Shown here one piece after another: positions 25,896-32,778 of a stretch of DNA of 64,000 nucleotides. Positions within the stretch are counted from its first letter, which is position 1, and each line of letters starts with the position of its first letter. Made by a program: the position numbers and the translations under genes. The notes beneath the pieces were generated by a model, which saw only the letters and a list, made by a program, of their open reading frames with translations, was not told the DNA's origin and made no database searches. Source of the DNA: Saccharicrinis sp963666825 (GTDB lineage: Bacteria; Bacteroidota; Bacteroidia; Bacteroidales; Marinilabiliaceae); NCBI GenBank assembly GCA_963666825.2, contig CAXXFE010000001.1, positions 124,001 to 188,000 of the forward strand, given 5' to 3'.

Positions 25896-27146
25896 ATGAA
25901 AAGAGTAGTTATAACAGGTTTGGGAGCTATTACGCCCATAGGGAAAAACACAAAAGAATACTGGAAAAATCTTTTGAATGGAGTATCTGGGGCAAATAAA
26001 ATAACACGCTTTGATGCTTCTAAATTTAAAACCCAATTTGCTTGCGAAATAAAAAATTATAATCCTTTGGATTATTTTGACCGAAATGAAGCAAGAAAGC
26101 TAGACCGATATAGTCAGTACGGTTTAATTTCAACAAAAGAAGCTGTAAAAGATGCCGAAATTGATTTTTCAACATTAAATGTAAATAGAATTGGTGTCAT
26201 ATTTTCAAGTGGTATTGGCGGTTTCGAAACTTTTGAAAAAGAAGTTATCGACTTTACAAGGAATAAATTTCAACCGCGATTTAATCCATTTTTTATTCCA
26301 AAGATAATTTCCAATGGTCTGTCTGGGCAAATTTCAATCAATTACGGACTTCGTGGTGTAAATTATTGTCCTGTTACGGCTTGTGCTTCTTCAACCCAAA
26401 GCATTATACAAGCCTTCAACTATATACGCTTGGACAAAGCGGATATAGTTATAACAGGTGGCTCAGAAGCTCCGATAACAGCATCGTCTATCGGAGGATT
26501 TAACGCTATGAAGGCTATGTCCACAAACAATGAAAACTATAGTTCTGCTTCGAGGCCTTTTGACAAACATAGAGATGGTTTTGTAGTAGGTGAAGGAGCT
26601 GGAACTTTGATCTTGGAAAGTTTGGACTCTGCTATAACAAGAGGTGCAAAAATTTATGCCGAAGTTATTGGAGGTGGGGAAAGTTCAGATGCTTACCATA
26701 TAACAGGTACTCATCCTGAAGGTCTTGGTGCCTATTTGGCAATGGAAAACGGAATAAAAGAGGCCAATATAAATCCTGAAAAGATTGATTATATCAATGC
26801 ACACGCTACTTCTACTGGGACAGGTGATTTATCTGAAATCAAAGCGATAGAAAAGCTCTTTAGTTCTCACCTCGACAAGATACAAGTTAGTGCCTCAAAG
26901 TCCATGACAGGACATTTATTGGGCGGAACAGGTGCAATAGAAGCCATTTCAACTTGTCTATCGGTAGACACAGGTTTAATTCCACCAACAATAAATACTT
27001 CCGAAGTAGATGAAAATATACCCCTAAAACTAAATTTATCACTCAACGAGAAAGTTTCAAAGGACATCAATTACGCTCTGAGCAATAGCTTCGGTTTCGG
27101 TGGACATTGCGCAGCATTGATTTTAAAGAAATACGTTGGCCAATAA
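25896..27146 (+). CDS. Beta-ketoacyl-ACP synthase II (FabF-type)
   Basis: A 416-residue condensing enzyme that extends acyl-ACP with malonyl-ACP. The catalytic triad is C163 (VTACASSTQS), H303 (INAHATSTGTGD) and H340 (SMTGHLLGG), the same numbering as E. coli FabF, and the C terminus has SNSFGFGGHCAALIL. It is complete and close to the usual length of 413. It lies inside an accessory island next to a TetR regulator and away from acyl carrier protein or other fab genes. It is therefore more likely a second, inducible copy (membrane adaptation or resistance to FabF inhibitors) than the housekeeping enzyme. That role is inference. Confidence 0.92.
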   Translation: MKRVVITGLGAITPIGKNTKEYWKNLLNGVSGANKITRFDASKFKTQFACEIKNYNPLDYFDRNEARKLDRYSQYGLISTKEAVKDAEIDFSTLNVNRIGVIFSSGIGGFETFEKEVIDFTRNKFQPRFNPFFIPKIISNGLSGQISINYGLRGVNYCPVTACASSTQSIIQAFNYIRLDKADIVITGGSEAPITASSIGGFNAMKAMSTNNENYSSASRPFDKHRDGFVVGEGAGTLILESLDSAITRGAKIYAEVIGGGESSDAYHITGTHPEGLGAYLAMENGIKEANINPEKIDYINAHATSTGTGDLSEIKAIEKLFSSHLDKIQVSASKSMTGHLLGGTGAIEAISTCLSVDTGLIPPTINTSEVDENIPLKLNLSLNEKVSKDINYALSNSFGFGGHCAALILKKYVGQ

Positions 27147-27382
27147 TGATTATTCGTAATGCGGATTGAAGTATTAAACAGCAACTTTAGTACTTCGATT
27201 CCGTTTTTAGTTAGTATATTTTTAAGAAAAATTAAAAATATAAAAACGACTCGTTATTGTTCGTGCTGATTTAAAATTACCGCTCTCAAATTCATCACCA
27301 CTCTTCCATGATACCGTTATGTTTGCTACAGTTAATTTAAATTCATTCATATAGATACAAACTATTTATTCCTTTTCCTCTC

Positions 27383-27397
27383 CTTTGCTGAGACTAT
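27383..27397 (+). repeat. Cassette-boundary motif, copy 7
   Basis: CTTTGCTGAGACTAT, identical over 14 bases to copy 6, and preceded by a pyrimidine-rich stretch (TTCCTTTTCCTCTC) like that before copy 12. It abuts the 62-bp repeat A. Confidence 0.65.
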
Positions 27398-27458
27398 TTA
27401 TAATGTAAGTAAGTGTGCACATTTTTAATTACATTAAATAACGAAATCGTTATTTCTT
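27397..27458. repeat. 62-bp island repeat A with palindrome
   Basis: Begins TTTATAATGTAAGTAAGTGT, followed by GCACA, and ends in the perfect 18-bp dyad AATAACGAAATCGTTATT with TTCTT after it. A second copy (repeat B) is at 30987-31048; the two share their outer parts and differ in the middle 16-17 bp. Confidence 0.7.
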
Positions 27459-27629
27459 AATTTTAGATTTTAGTATACCTAATCCTTTGGTTCCGGATTT
27501 ATCCTCATTTATTCTTTTTCTTCTCTTCTTACCAATTATTACTTTCTGATAATGGTTTTTTCTATTTAGTTTTTCCTCGCTCATGCTTTTTTTTTGGTCT
27601 GGTTCCTGGTTAATTATTAATTTCTAATC

Positions 27630-27645
27630 TGCGGTTTGTGGAACT
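27630..27645 (+). repeat. Cassette-boundary motif, copy 8
   Basis: TGCGGTTTGTGGAACT, the most diverged copy. It overlaps the stop codon of the minus-strand gene that follows, exactly as copy 3 does for the paralogous gene. Confidence 0.45.
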
Positions 27646-27871
27646 ATTTTTCGGGGATAACTAAATGAAGATACTCACAAAAGAATGCTCCACTATAGCC
27701 TAATAAATGTACACATTCTTGCCCACCTTTATCAAGGTAGCTATCAGTTAAGCATTTCCATAGTTTGCCTTTGTATTGTTCTAATGTTGCTTCATAGCAA
27801 GTGTGCATAACTACAGTATTACCTTTTTGCAAGGTATTGGTTTTATTCTGGTTGATATATTCTTGTGTCAT
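27644..27871 (-). CDS. Hypothetical protein, 75 residues (paralogue B)
   Basis: The paralogue of the protein at 21523-21750, with eight substitutions (for example K19T, E39K, D45Y). All three Cys residues and the CVHL-GYSGAFFCEYLHLV C-terminal block are kept, so both copies seem functional rather than decaying. Two diverged copies of the same unit within 6 kb argue for repeated acquisition or duplication of cassettes. Confidence 0.7.
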   Translation of the reverse strand: MTQEYINQNKTNTLQKGNTVVMHTCYEATLEQYKGKLWKCLTDSYLDKGGQECVHLLGYSGAFFCEYLHLVIPEK

Positions 27872-27971
27872 TTATTAAGCATTAAGGGGATAAATATTAC
27901 TTTTATTCATCATCCATTTTTAATTTTTTATGTTACTGGTTATGGTGGGATGTACAATTTATTATAGTGGC

Positions 27972-28538
27972 CTATATTTCTAAAATGTTTAGTTGGTATT
28001 GATAAATATCCTTTAAGTTTAGCCAATGTTCTTTATATCCTCGTTTATAATAAAATGATTTAAGTAAACTTAAATATTGACTAATTAAATTCTCCGGATA
28101 ATTACTGTTTATATAACCTTTTGTAAGAAATAGACATAGTTCGTGCTGATTTTCGTCAATAAATTTAAATACATGCCCATAGAAGGTTTTTAGGTCGTCA
28201 TAAGGTGACAAATAATATTCTCCTATAATAAAGTTGCCGTTTGAAATAGACGCCCATTGATTGAGATTGTCTTTTAATGTATTAAAATAATTACGATGCC
28301 AATAGCTATGAAAAATATGACCTACACCAGAAGGGTATCTTGAGTTGAATAGTTTAGCTGTTATTATCTCAGATTCTGTATTTGATTTATAAGAGTAGGC
28401 ATCGTTATTGCTATTGACCGTTTTAACAAAACCATCATTATCAAACTTAAACTTTATAGTTAATGTATCAATAGCAATGTTACTCTGTAGTGGTAGTTTT
28501 ATTGTTTTATCTATACTATTAAATTTACAACTTTCCAT
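27972..28538 (-). CDS. Hypothetical protein, 188 residues
   Basis: A soluble protein without signal peptide and without a family that I recognise. The N-terminal part is beta-rich (LPLQSNIAIDTLTIKFKFDND) and the C-terminal part helical with many aromatic residues (LSLLKSFYYKRGYKEHWLNL). It begins 43 bp after the 28582-28977 gene ends on the same strand, with motif copy 9 between. Low-complexity, single-gene, minus-strand context resembles an orphan immunity or stress gene, but this is a guess. Confidence 0.65.
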   Translation of the reverse strand: MESCKFNSIDKTIKLPLQSNIAIDTLTIKFKFDNDGFVKTVNSNNDAYSYKSNTESEIITAKLFNSRYPSGVGHIFHSYWHRNYFNTLKDNLNQWASISNGNFIIGEYYLSPYDDLKTFYGHVFKFIDENQHELCLFLTKGYINSNYPENLISQYLSLLKSFYYKRGYKEHWLNLKDIYQYQLNILEI

Positions 28539-28561
28539 CTATTATATAGTTTAAAAGAGTA

Positions 28562-28576
28562 TGCGTTTTGTGAGTC
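28562..28576 (+). repeat. Cassette-boundary motif, copy 9
   Basis: TGCGTTTTGTGAGTC, lacking the AC of the consensus end. It lies 5 bp beyond the stop codon of the minus-strand 131-residue gene. Confidence 0.55.
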
Positions 28577-28581
28577 AAAAA

Positions 28582-28977
28582 CTAATCAAATTTTGTAATA
28601 TAGAGAAAGAGATCTGATTCGATATTAATAAAATCAACCCTTATCTTTTCCTGAATTTCCCAATTGTAAAAAACTTTTCCATTTTCACTTTTATCAAAGA
28701 GTTCCTTTAATGAAATATTTCTATCAATAAAAGCATCTAGGTTTTTTAATATAATTTTAACCTTATCTTTTCTAAATTTAATGTCTAAACTTGTCCAGTA
28801 TTCATCTTTACGTCTTCTTCGGTATAAATAATAATCAATGTAAGTATGAGACTCTTTTGTATGCTTCTGGTATGTATCAAGCATAAAGTCAGCATGTATT
28901 TTATACTCCCTATCTAAATTAAAATCTACAACTTCTGTAAATTCAATTATATTGAGTAAATTTTGTAATTTATTCAT
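28582..28977 (-). CDS. Hypothetical protein, 131 residues
   Basis: A charged soluble protein (MNKLQNLLNIIEFTEVVDFN, YYLYRRRRKDEYWTSLDIKF, IESDLFLYITKFD). No family recognised. Alternating charged strands fit a small alpha/beta fold. It is flanked on both sides by boundary motifs (copies 9 and 10), so it is a clean one-gene unit of about 430 bp. Confidence 0.65.
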   Translation of the reverse strand: MNKLQNLLNIIEFTEVVDFNLDREYKIHADFMLDTYQKHTKESHTYIDYYLYRRRRKDEYWTSLDIKFRKDKVKIILKNLDAFIDRNISLKELFDKSENGKVFYNWEIQEKIRVDFINIESDLFLYITKFD

Positions 28978-28990
28978 TATATATTATATA

Positions 28991-29008
28991 TGCGTTTGGT
29001 GAGACTAT
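28991..29008 (+). repeat. Cassette-boundary motif, copy 10
   Basis: TGCGTTTGGTGAGACTAT, full form and identical to copy 2 over 16 bases. It lies 13 bp beyond the stop of the minus-strand HEPN-like gene and 13 bp before the next start. Confidence 0.7.
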
Positions 29009-29021
29009 CTTTAAATCATTA

Positions 29022-29711
29022 TTATACTTTATCCCCTACTATACCCAATATCTTTTCAAAAGTATATTTTCTATCTTCTTTACCATTATTAATAACCTGT
29101 TTTATTTGTTTGAACCGATATAGATCAATCATTAATTTAGATGTATCTTCTGAATTAAGGATATCAAACGATTGAAAACAGCCATGTAAATAATTATATA
29201 TATCATTTACAAAACGTTGAGCTAGATATATAAGCGATTCTATTTGTTCAAAGTTTATTTGTAAATCAAATGATCGATTCTTATCTAAATGTGCGTAAAA
29301 TTTATCTCTTGCTTCTTTCAGATTTACCACAGTTGAAGCTTTTAACTCGTTATTTAATTCATTAACTAGATCTTCGATTAAGTCTTCATCAGGTTTACAA
29401 TACCATTCAATCTGCTCATAATGTTGCTTTAAATTCAAGAATAATAAATTGAATGAATAATGGGCATAATGCTTTTTCTTTTTCTTTTCCCCACTATTGT
29501 ATGTATTAGTATCAAACAATTTACATAAGTCAATAACTAGACTGCTGCCAATACAATATAAAATATATCCAAAGATTTTGTAATCACTCGTAATTACATC
29601 AGCTCCATTTGATTTAATAAAATGAATAGCATTATATGCTTTATTAACCTGTAATACAATAAGTCTTATTTCTTTAAAATCCTCTTTTATTTTTTTGCTT
29701 ATATCTGTCAT
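29022..29711 (-). CDS. AbiU2-like HEPN-domain protein
   Basis: A 229-residue all-helical protein. EARDKFYAHLDKN (about residues 123-135) contains the R-x5-H pattern of HEPN RNases in the form seen in AbiU2-type proteins, and the preceding helices (DLCKLFDTNTYNS) match that family too. HEPN proteins often act as toxins or RNA-cleaving effectors in phage defence and toxin-antitoxin systems. No nucleotidyltransferase partner is adjacent. The family assignment is by motif and recall and not verified by a search; the defence role is inference. Confidence 0.6.
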   Translation of the reverse strand: MTDISKKIKEDFKEIRLIVLQVNKAYNAIHFIKSNGADVITSDYKIFGYILYCIGSSLVIDLCKLFDTNTYNSGEKKKKKHYAHYSFNLLFLNLKQHYEQIEWYCKPDEDLIEDLVNELNNELKASTVVNLKEARDKFYAHLDKNRSFDLQINFEQIESLIYLAQRFVNDIYNYLHGCFQSFDILNSEDTSKLMIDLYRFKQIKQVINNGKEDRKYTFEKILGIVGDKV

Positions 29712-29741
29712 TAATTATTCTTGAGTTGCTTTTTATTATAT

Positions 29742-30293
29742 TTAAATAGATGCATTATGGCTATTTTTAATAGCCAATTCAATTTCACTTTTTGTAAATA
29801 AAGGATTATGATCTATGGATTCATCTTTTTTTGCCTTTTTTTGTAATTTTTCCAATCGTTCCATAAATTCTGGTTTCTGCTTATATCCAGTTGGTGAAAA
29901 ATAATATCTATTGTCTATCACTAATTTACACACCTCCATTGCCTGAAACAAATTACCTTCTTTTTCTAAATTTACAATTAAACGAAAAGGAGCCAATCCA
30001 GTATTATGACCACATATCAAGGCTTTCTTCGCATGTTCAGATGACATTTTAAAATAATTATCATGTTTAGTTCTGTTCTTAAAATATGCTTGCATCAAAT
30101 TAATATGTATCATTGCTAATTTAGTATAATCATTAGCGTCAGTATCTTCTAACTGTTTTGATAGCTCATCAATTGCAGAATCAAATTCTTTATTATATGT
30201 CTTATTAGCTGCTTCAACATAATCAGGGATTTTTGTTTCTATAATGACTTCTGAATCCTTATTATTCTTAAATAATCTTTTTAAAAAACTCAT
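29742..30293 (-). CDS. Hypothetical protein, 183 residues, TPR-like
   Basis: A soluble, helical protein with weak tetratricopeptide-like repeats (YNKEFDSAIDELSKQLED, KLAMIHINLMQAYFKN, EGNLFQAMEVCKLVID). The N terminus (MSFLKRLFKNNKDSE) is basic, as in many small membrane-peripheral proteins. No enzymatic motif is visible. It starts 30 bp upstream of the HEPN-like gene on the same strand with no boundary motif between, so the two may form a two-gene unit. Confidence 0.65.
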   Translation of the reverse strand: MSFLKRLFKNNKDSEVIIETKIPDYVEAANKTYNKEFDSAIDELSKQLEDTDANDYTKLAMIHINLMQAYFKNRTKHDNYFKMSSEHAKKALICGHNTGLAPFRLIVNLEKEGNLFQAMEVCKLVIDNRYYFSPTGYKQKPEFMERLEKLQKKAKKDESIDHNPLFTKSEIELAIKNSHNASI

Positions 30294-30333
30294 AATACTT
30301 CTTCATTATTTAGTTTTTTGTTCTTGGTCACGC

Positions 30334-30349
30334 TGCGTTTTATGAGACT
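30334..30349 (+). repeat. Cassette-boundary motif, copy 11
   Basis: TGCGTTTTATGAGACT, full form, 3 bp beyond the stop codon of the minus-strand YoeB gene and about 40 bp before the next gene start. Confidence 0.7.
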
Positions 30350-30352
30350 TTC

Positions 30353-30607
30353 TTAATAGTGGTAACGGCATTGAAGTATAAATAAAGTATTATTCTCAAC
30401 TTTATACACTAATCTATCAGAATGATTAATTCTTCTCGACCACCAACCAGTAAGGTTATTCTTTAAAGCTTCTGGCTTACCGGTACCAACAAAAGGCGTT
30501 CGTTGACATTCTTTTATAAGAAGATTGATTTTTTTGAGTATTTTTTTGTCTTTTGTTTGCCAATAAAGATAATCCTCCCAAGCTTCGGGCATCCAAACTA
30601 TTTTCAT
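30353..30607 (-). CDS. yoeB: YoeB/Txe-family toxin
   Basis: An 84-residue mRNA interferase of the Txe/YoeB family, cutting mRNA at the ribosome. The family pattern is complete: MPEAWEDYLYWQTKDKKILKKI, PFVGTGKPEALKNNLTGWWS, RRINHSDRLVYKVE and the C-terminal ILQCRYHY with the catalytic His/Tyr. The length equals E. coli YoeB (84). It is 5 bp downstream of its antitoxin. Confidence 0.93.
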   Translation of the reverse strand: MKIVWMPEAWEDYLYWQTKDKKILKKINLLIKECQRTPFVGTGKPEALKNNLTGWWSRRINHSDRLVYKVENNTLFILQCRYHY

Positions 30608-30612
30608 AGGAT

Positions 30613-30867
30613 TTAATCTTCAATTAATTCATGTTCTTCCCCTTTACCTTCATTGTAGGATTTAAGAGCTGAGTTGATACGAGCTGCATTATTAGGGCTA
30701 GATAATAGGTGCAATGTTTCTTGCATTCCTTCATAATCAGACATTGACATAACAACAACATCTTCACCTTTTGAACGTTTAACAAATAAAGGTGCATGAG
30801 TTTTTAGAATTGAATCCAAATGACTCTTTAAGTTTTGTCTAAAATTTGAATAGGTTGTTATTTCCAT
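30613..30867 (-). CDS. yefM: YefM-family antitoxin
   Basis: An 84-residue antitoxin of the Phd/YefM family: TYSNFRQNLKSHLDSILKTH at the N terminus, VKRSKGEDVVVMSMSDYEGM in the middle, and an acidic toxin-binding tail (GKGEEHELIED). It would neutralise YoeB and, with it, repress the operon. Two TGTACA-core sites lie in the promoter upstream. Length and order are standard. Confidence 0.93.
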   Translation of the reverse strand: MEITTYSNFRQNLKSHLDSILKTHAPLFVKRSKGEDVVVMSMSDYEGMQETLHLLSSPNNAARINSALKSYNEGKGEEHELIED

Positions 30868-30891
30868 TTCTTATTCGTTTAATTTATATAA

Positions 30892-30936
30892 CAAATATAC
30901 AAATTAAAACTACATTGTACAATTAGTTGTACAATT
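30892..30936 (-). promoter_or_regulatory. yefM-yoeB promoter with two TGTACA operators
   Basis: Minus-strand -7 element TATATTTG (complement CAAATATA at 30892-30899), with ATTGTACAAT (30914-30923) and TTGTACAATT (30927-30936) upstream. YefM-YoeB operators in E. coli also carry paired TGTACA-core palindromes, so autorepression is likely. The -7 box is 24 bp before the start codon. Confidence 0.7.
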
Positions 30937-30986
30937 ATATAGGGCGTTATATTTTTCTATTGTTTAATTGTGATATTTCGAGATTG

Positions 30987-31048
30987 TTTATAATGTATGT
31001 AAGTATGCACACCTATATTTCGTTAATTAACGAAATCGTTATTTCTTT
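30987..31048. repeat. 62-bp island repeat B with palindrome
   Basis: Begins TTTATAATGTATGTAAGTAT and GCACA, ends in TTAACGAAATCGTTATTTC. Homologous to repeat A (27397-27458), with the palindromic end nearly identical. It lies between the yefM promoter and the caspase-like operon. Confidence 0.7.
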
Positions 31049-31082
31049 ACTTAAATAAGAGTGACTTTTGCTCTATTTCCCT

Positions 31083-31096
31083 CCTTTTTTGAGACT
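31083..31096 (+). repeat. Cassette-boundary motif, copy 12
   Basis: CCTTTTTTGAGACT, missing the CTG/GG before GAGACT but preceded by the same pyrimidine-rich stretch as copy 7. It precedes the caspase-like operon. Confidence 0.5.
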
Positions 31097-31146
31097 ACAA
31101 AAGGTTAACAAAATATTGTTACATAGGATTATTAATAACTAATAAT

Positions 31147-31154
31147 TATATTTG
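31147..31154 (+). promoter_or_regulatory. -7 promoter element of the caspase-like operon
   Basis: TATATTTG, a match to the Bacteroidota TAnnTTTG element, 5 bp before an in-frame ATG (31160) and 56 bp before the ATG at 31211. No clear -33 element was seen. Confidence 0.5.
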
Positions 31155-31210
31155 AATAAATGAAATGCCTAATCTATTTTAACGTATTAAATTTTCTTTA
31201 TAAAATACCT

Positions 31211-31828
31211 ATGAGTACAACAATAATATATACATTAAGCACAGACAAAGGCAAATGCCAAAGAATTGCTGCCAATCTAGATGGGATCAAGACTTCACTT
31301 GCAGGTAACTGGAGACATTTAATCACAAAGGTTGTTAAACCTAAATTTATCTGTGAAAGAGAAACTTCCTGCAAAAGATATGGATTTGATGTAGAAGCAC
31401 TTTTTAAACAAGTTGGAGAATCAAAAAGATTCATATGGGTAGGCCATGGTTCAGAAGGACGACTACGTTCAACTGATGGAAAACATACAAATGGAAATAT
31501 AAACCTTGATAAGGTAGCCAAATTAATAGCCTTAACTAAGGCCACTAAAATTCATATTAATGCTTGTTATTTTGGTGTTAAATATATTAGGGAAGGGAAC
31601 GATACAAATTGGGCACAAACTTATGGGCTTAAGTTTCTAGGTGAAAGAATAGCCTACTACAGGGATAATGCTACATTTTTGCTTACCGGTAATGCCGAAA
31701 GTGCAATGCTAAATGTTGGATCAGATACTGAAGATATGATATTTAATAGTAAGTTTGGGCATCCCTATTACAAATATAAAGATGGCATCTTGGTTGAATC
31801 AAGAGAAGAAACCACTAAGAATATTTAG
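31211..31828 (+). CDS. Caspase-like (clan CD) cysteine peptidase candidate
   Basis: A 205-residue cytoplasmic protein. It shows the two blocks of caspase-fold peptidases: a hydrophobic strand then His-Gly (RFIWVGHGSEG, H79) and a hydrophobic strand then Cys (KIHINACYFG, C119). That pattern is shared by caspases, gingipains, CHAT and C80 peptidases. No substrate-recognition domain is fused. The start at 31211 gives the compact fold; an in-frame ATG at 31160, only 5 bp after a -7 box, would add 17 residues and could be a leaderless start. It is the first of four close plus-strand genes. Peptidase activity is predicted, not shown. Confidence 0.65.
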   Translation: MSTTIIYTLSTDKGKCQRIAANLDGIKTSLAGNWRHLITKVVKPKFICERETSCKRYGFDVEALFKQVGESKRFIWVGHGSEGRLRSTDGKHTNGNINLDKVAKLIALTKATKIHINACYFGVKYIREGNDTNWAQTYGLKFLGERIAYYRDNATFLLTGNAESAMLNVGSDTEDMIFNSKFGHPYYKYKDGILVESREETTKNI

Positions 31829-31850
31829 CAATTTACTTTAGTAATAAAAC

Positions 31851-32705
31851 ATGGCGGTTATTAAAAATTATATAATAGCAGCACTTACAGTTGTAATAAT
31901 TGTGCTACTAGCAAAATTATCCTATATAAAAAAAGAAGAAACACAGGAATTAAAAGCACCTGTGTTTCAATTCGAACTTGCAGGAATAAATGAGGATCAA
32001 CACAGTCATGAAGATTTCTATGAATTAGCTTCAGTTTCAAAAACATATATTAATTTATATAAAAATGAAATAAAGAAAGCTGCTAAGAAATGGGACGTTC
32101 CAGCATCTGCTATTGCAGGTATAATTTGTGCAGAAAGCAGTCTTAACTTTGACGGAGCCCATAGATTAGAAGAATACTATTTTAAAAACTATATTCTTAC
32201 AAAAGATGATAAGCAGATAAAAGAATTAATTGAAGAAGCTCAAATTGCCCAGTTATATAATAATAGGAAGTCTTTTTTTAGCAAAATACACAATCCCGGG
32301 AATTGGTCACTTGGCCTATGTCAAATGCAAATATGCGTAGGGTTATTTACAGACTCACTTATGGCTAGCCTGGAACAACGCCACCCCTATGCAGAAAGAG
32401 AATTAATAACCAGGTTACTAAATCCGGCAACTAATATTGATTATTGCGCATGCTATTTAAGCTATATTACTACACTATATTTGAGTGAGCTTGATATGGA
32501 TTTAAGGCAAAGACCAAGTCTATTAGTAACTATTTATAATATAGGTAATATCAATGAATTAATTGAAAAACGAAAGAATACATTAACCCGTTCGGTGTAC
32601 TCTTTAGTAAATAATCAGTTTGGAAGGTTTATCGAAAACAATAGGAAAAAAATAGATTCATTAATTTATGAGACCAACAATGAAGCAAATATGTCTTTAT
32701 TATGA
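31851..32705 (+). CDS. Membrane-anchored lytic-transglycosylase-like protein
   Basis: A 284-residue protein with one N-terminal membrane segment (about residues 6-24) and a lysozyme-like fold. KWDVPASAIAGIICAESSLNF holds the likely catalytic Glu (E95), and NWSLGLCQMQICVG is the second typical block; together these are the SLT-type signatures. Such enzymes cleave the peptidoglycan glycan strand from the periplasmic side. It starts 22 bp after the caspase-like gene. A long insertion separates the two blocks (about residues 100-140), and the rest is unlike common MltE or Slt proteins. The call is by motif. Confidence 0.7.
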   Translation: MAVIKNYIIAALTVVIIVLLAKLSYIKKEETQELKAPVFQFELAGINEDQHSHEDFYELASVSKTYINLYKNEIKKAAKKWDVPASAIAGIICAESSLNFDGAHRLEEYYFKNYILTKDDKQIKELIEEAQIAQLYNNRKSFFSKIHNPGNWSLGLCQMQICVGLFTDSLMASLEQRHPYAERELITRLLNPATNIDYCACYLSYITTLYLSELDMDLRQRPSLLVTIYNIGNINELIEKRKNTLTRSVYSLVNNQFGRFIENNRKKIDSLIYETNNEANMSLL

Positions 32706-32778
32706 TACAATTGAAGAATAATGCAATTATAATAAACTGGCAATATATGTCTTAAGTTGTAAATCAATTATCATATTT

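Larger units (their letters stand above)
27147..27643. other. Intergenic region with island repeats, no gene supported
   Basis: This 497-bp AT-rich gap holds boundary motif copy 7, the 62-bp repeat A (27397-27458) and copy 8 at its right end. No frame with a credible start, length and composition was found. Confidence 0.55.

Noticed and set aside
30943..30953. GGGCGTTATAT, similar to the 3' core of Vibrio-type attC sites, and GTTAGGC near 23571.
   Set aside because: Neither has a convincing partner core and imperfect palindrome at the right distance, so I could not call a classical integron attC site.
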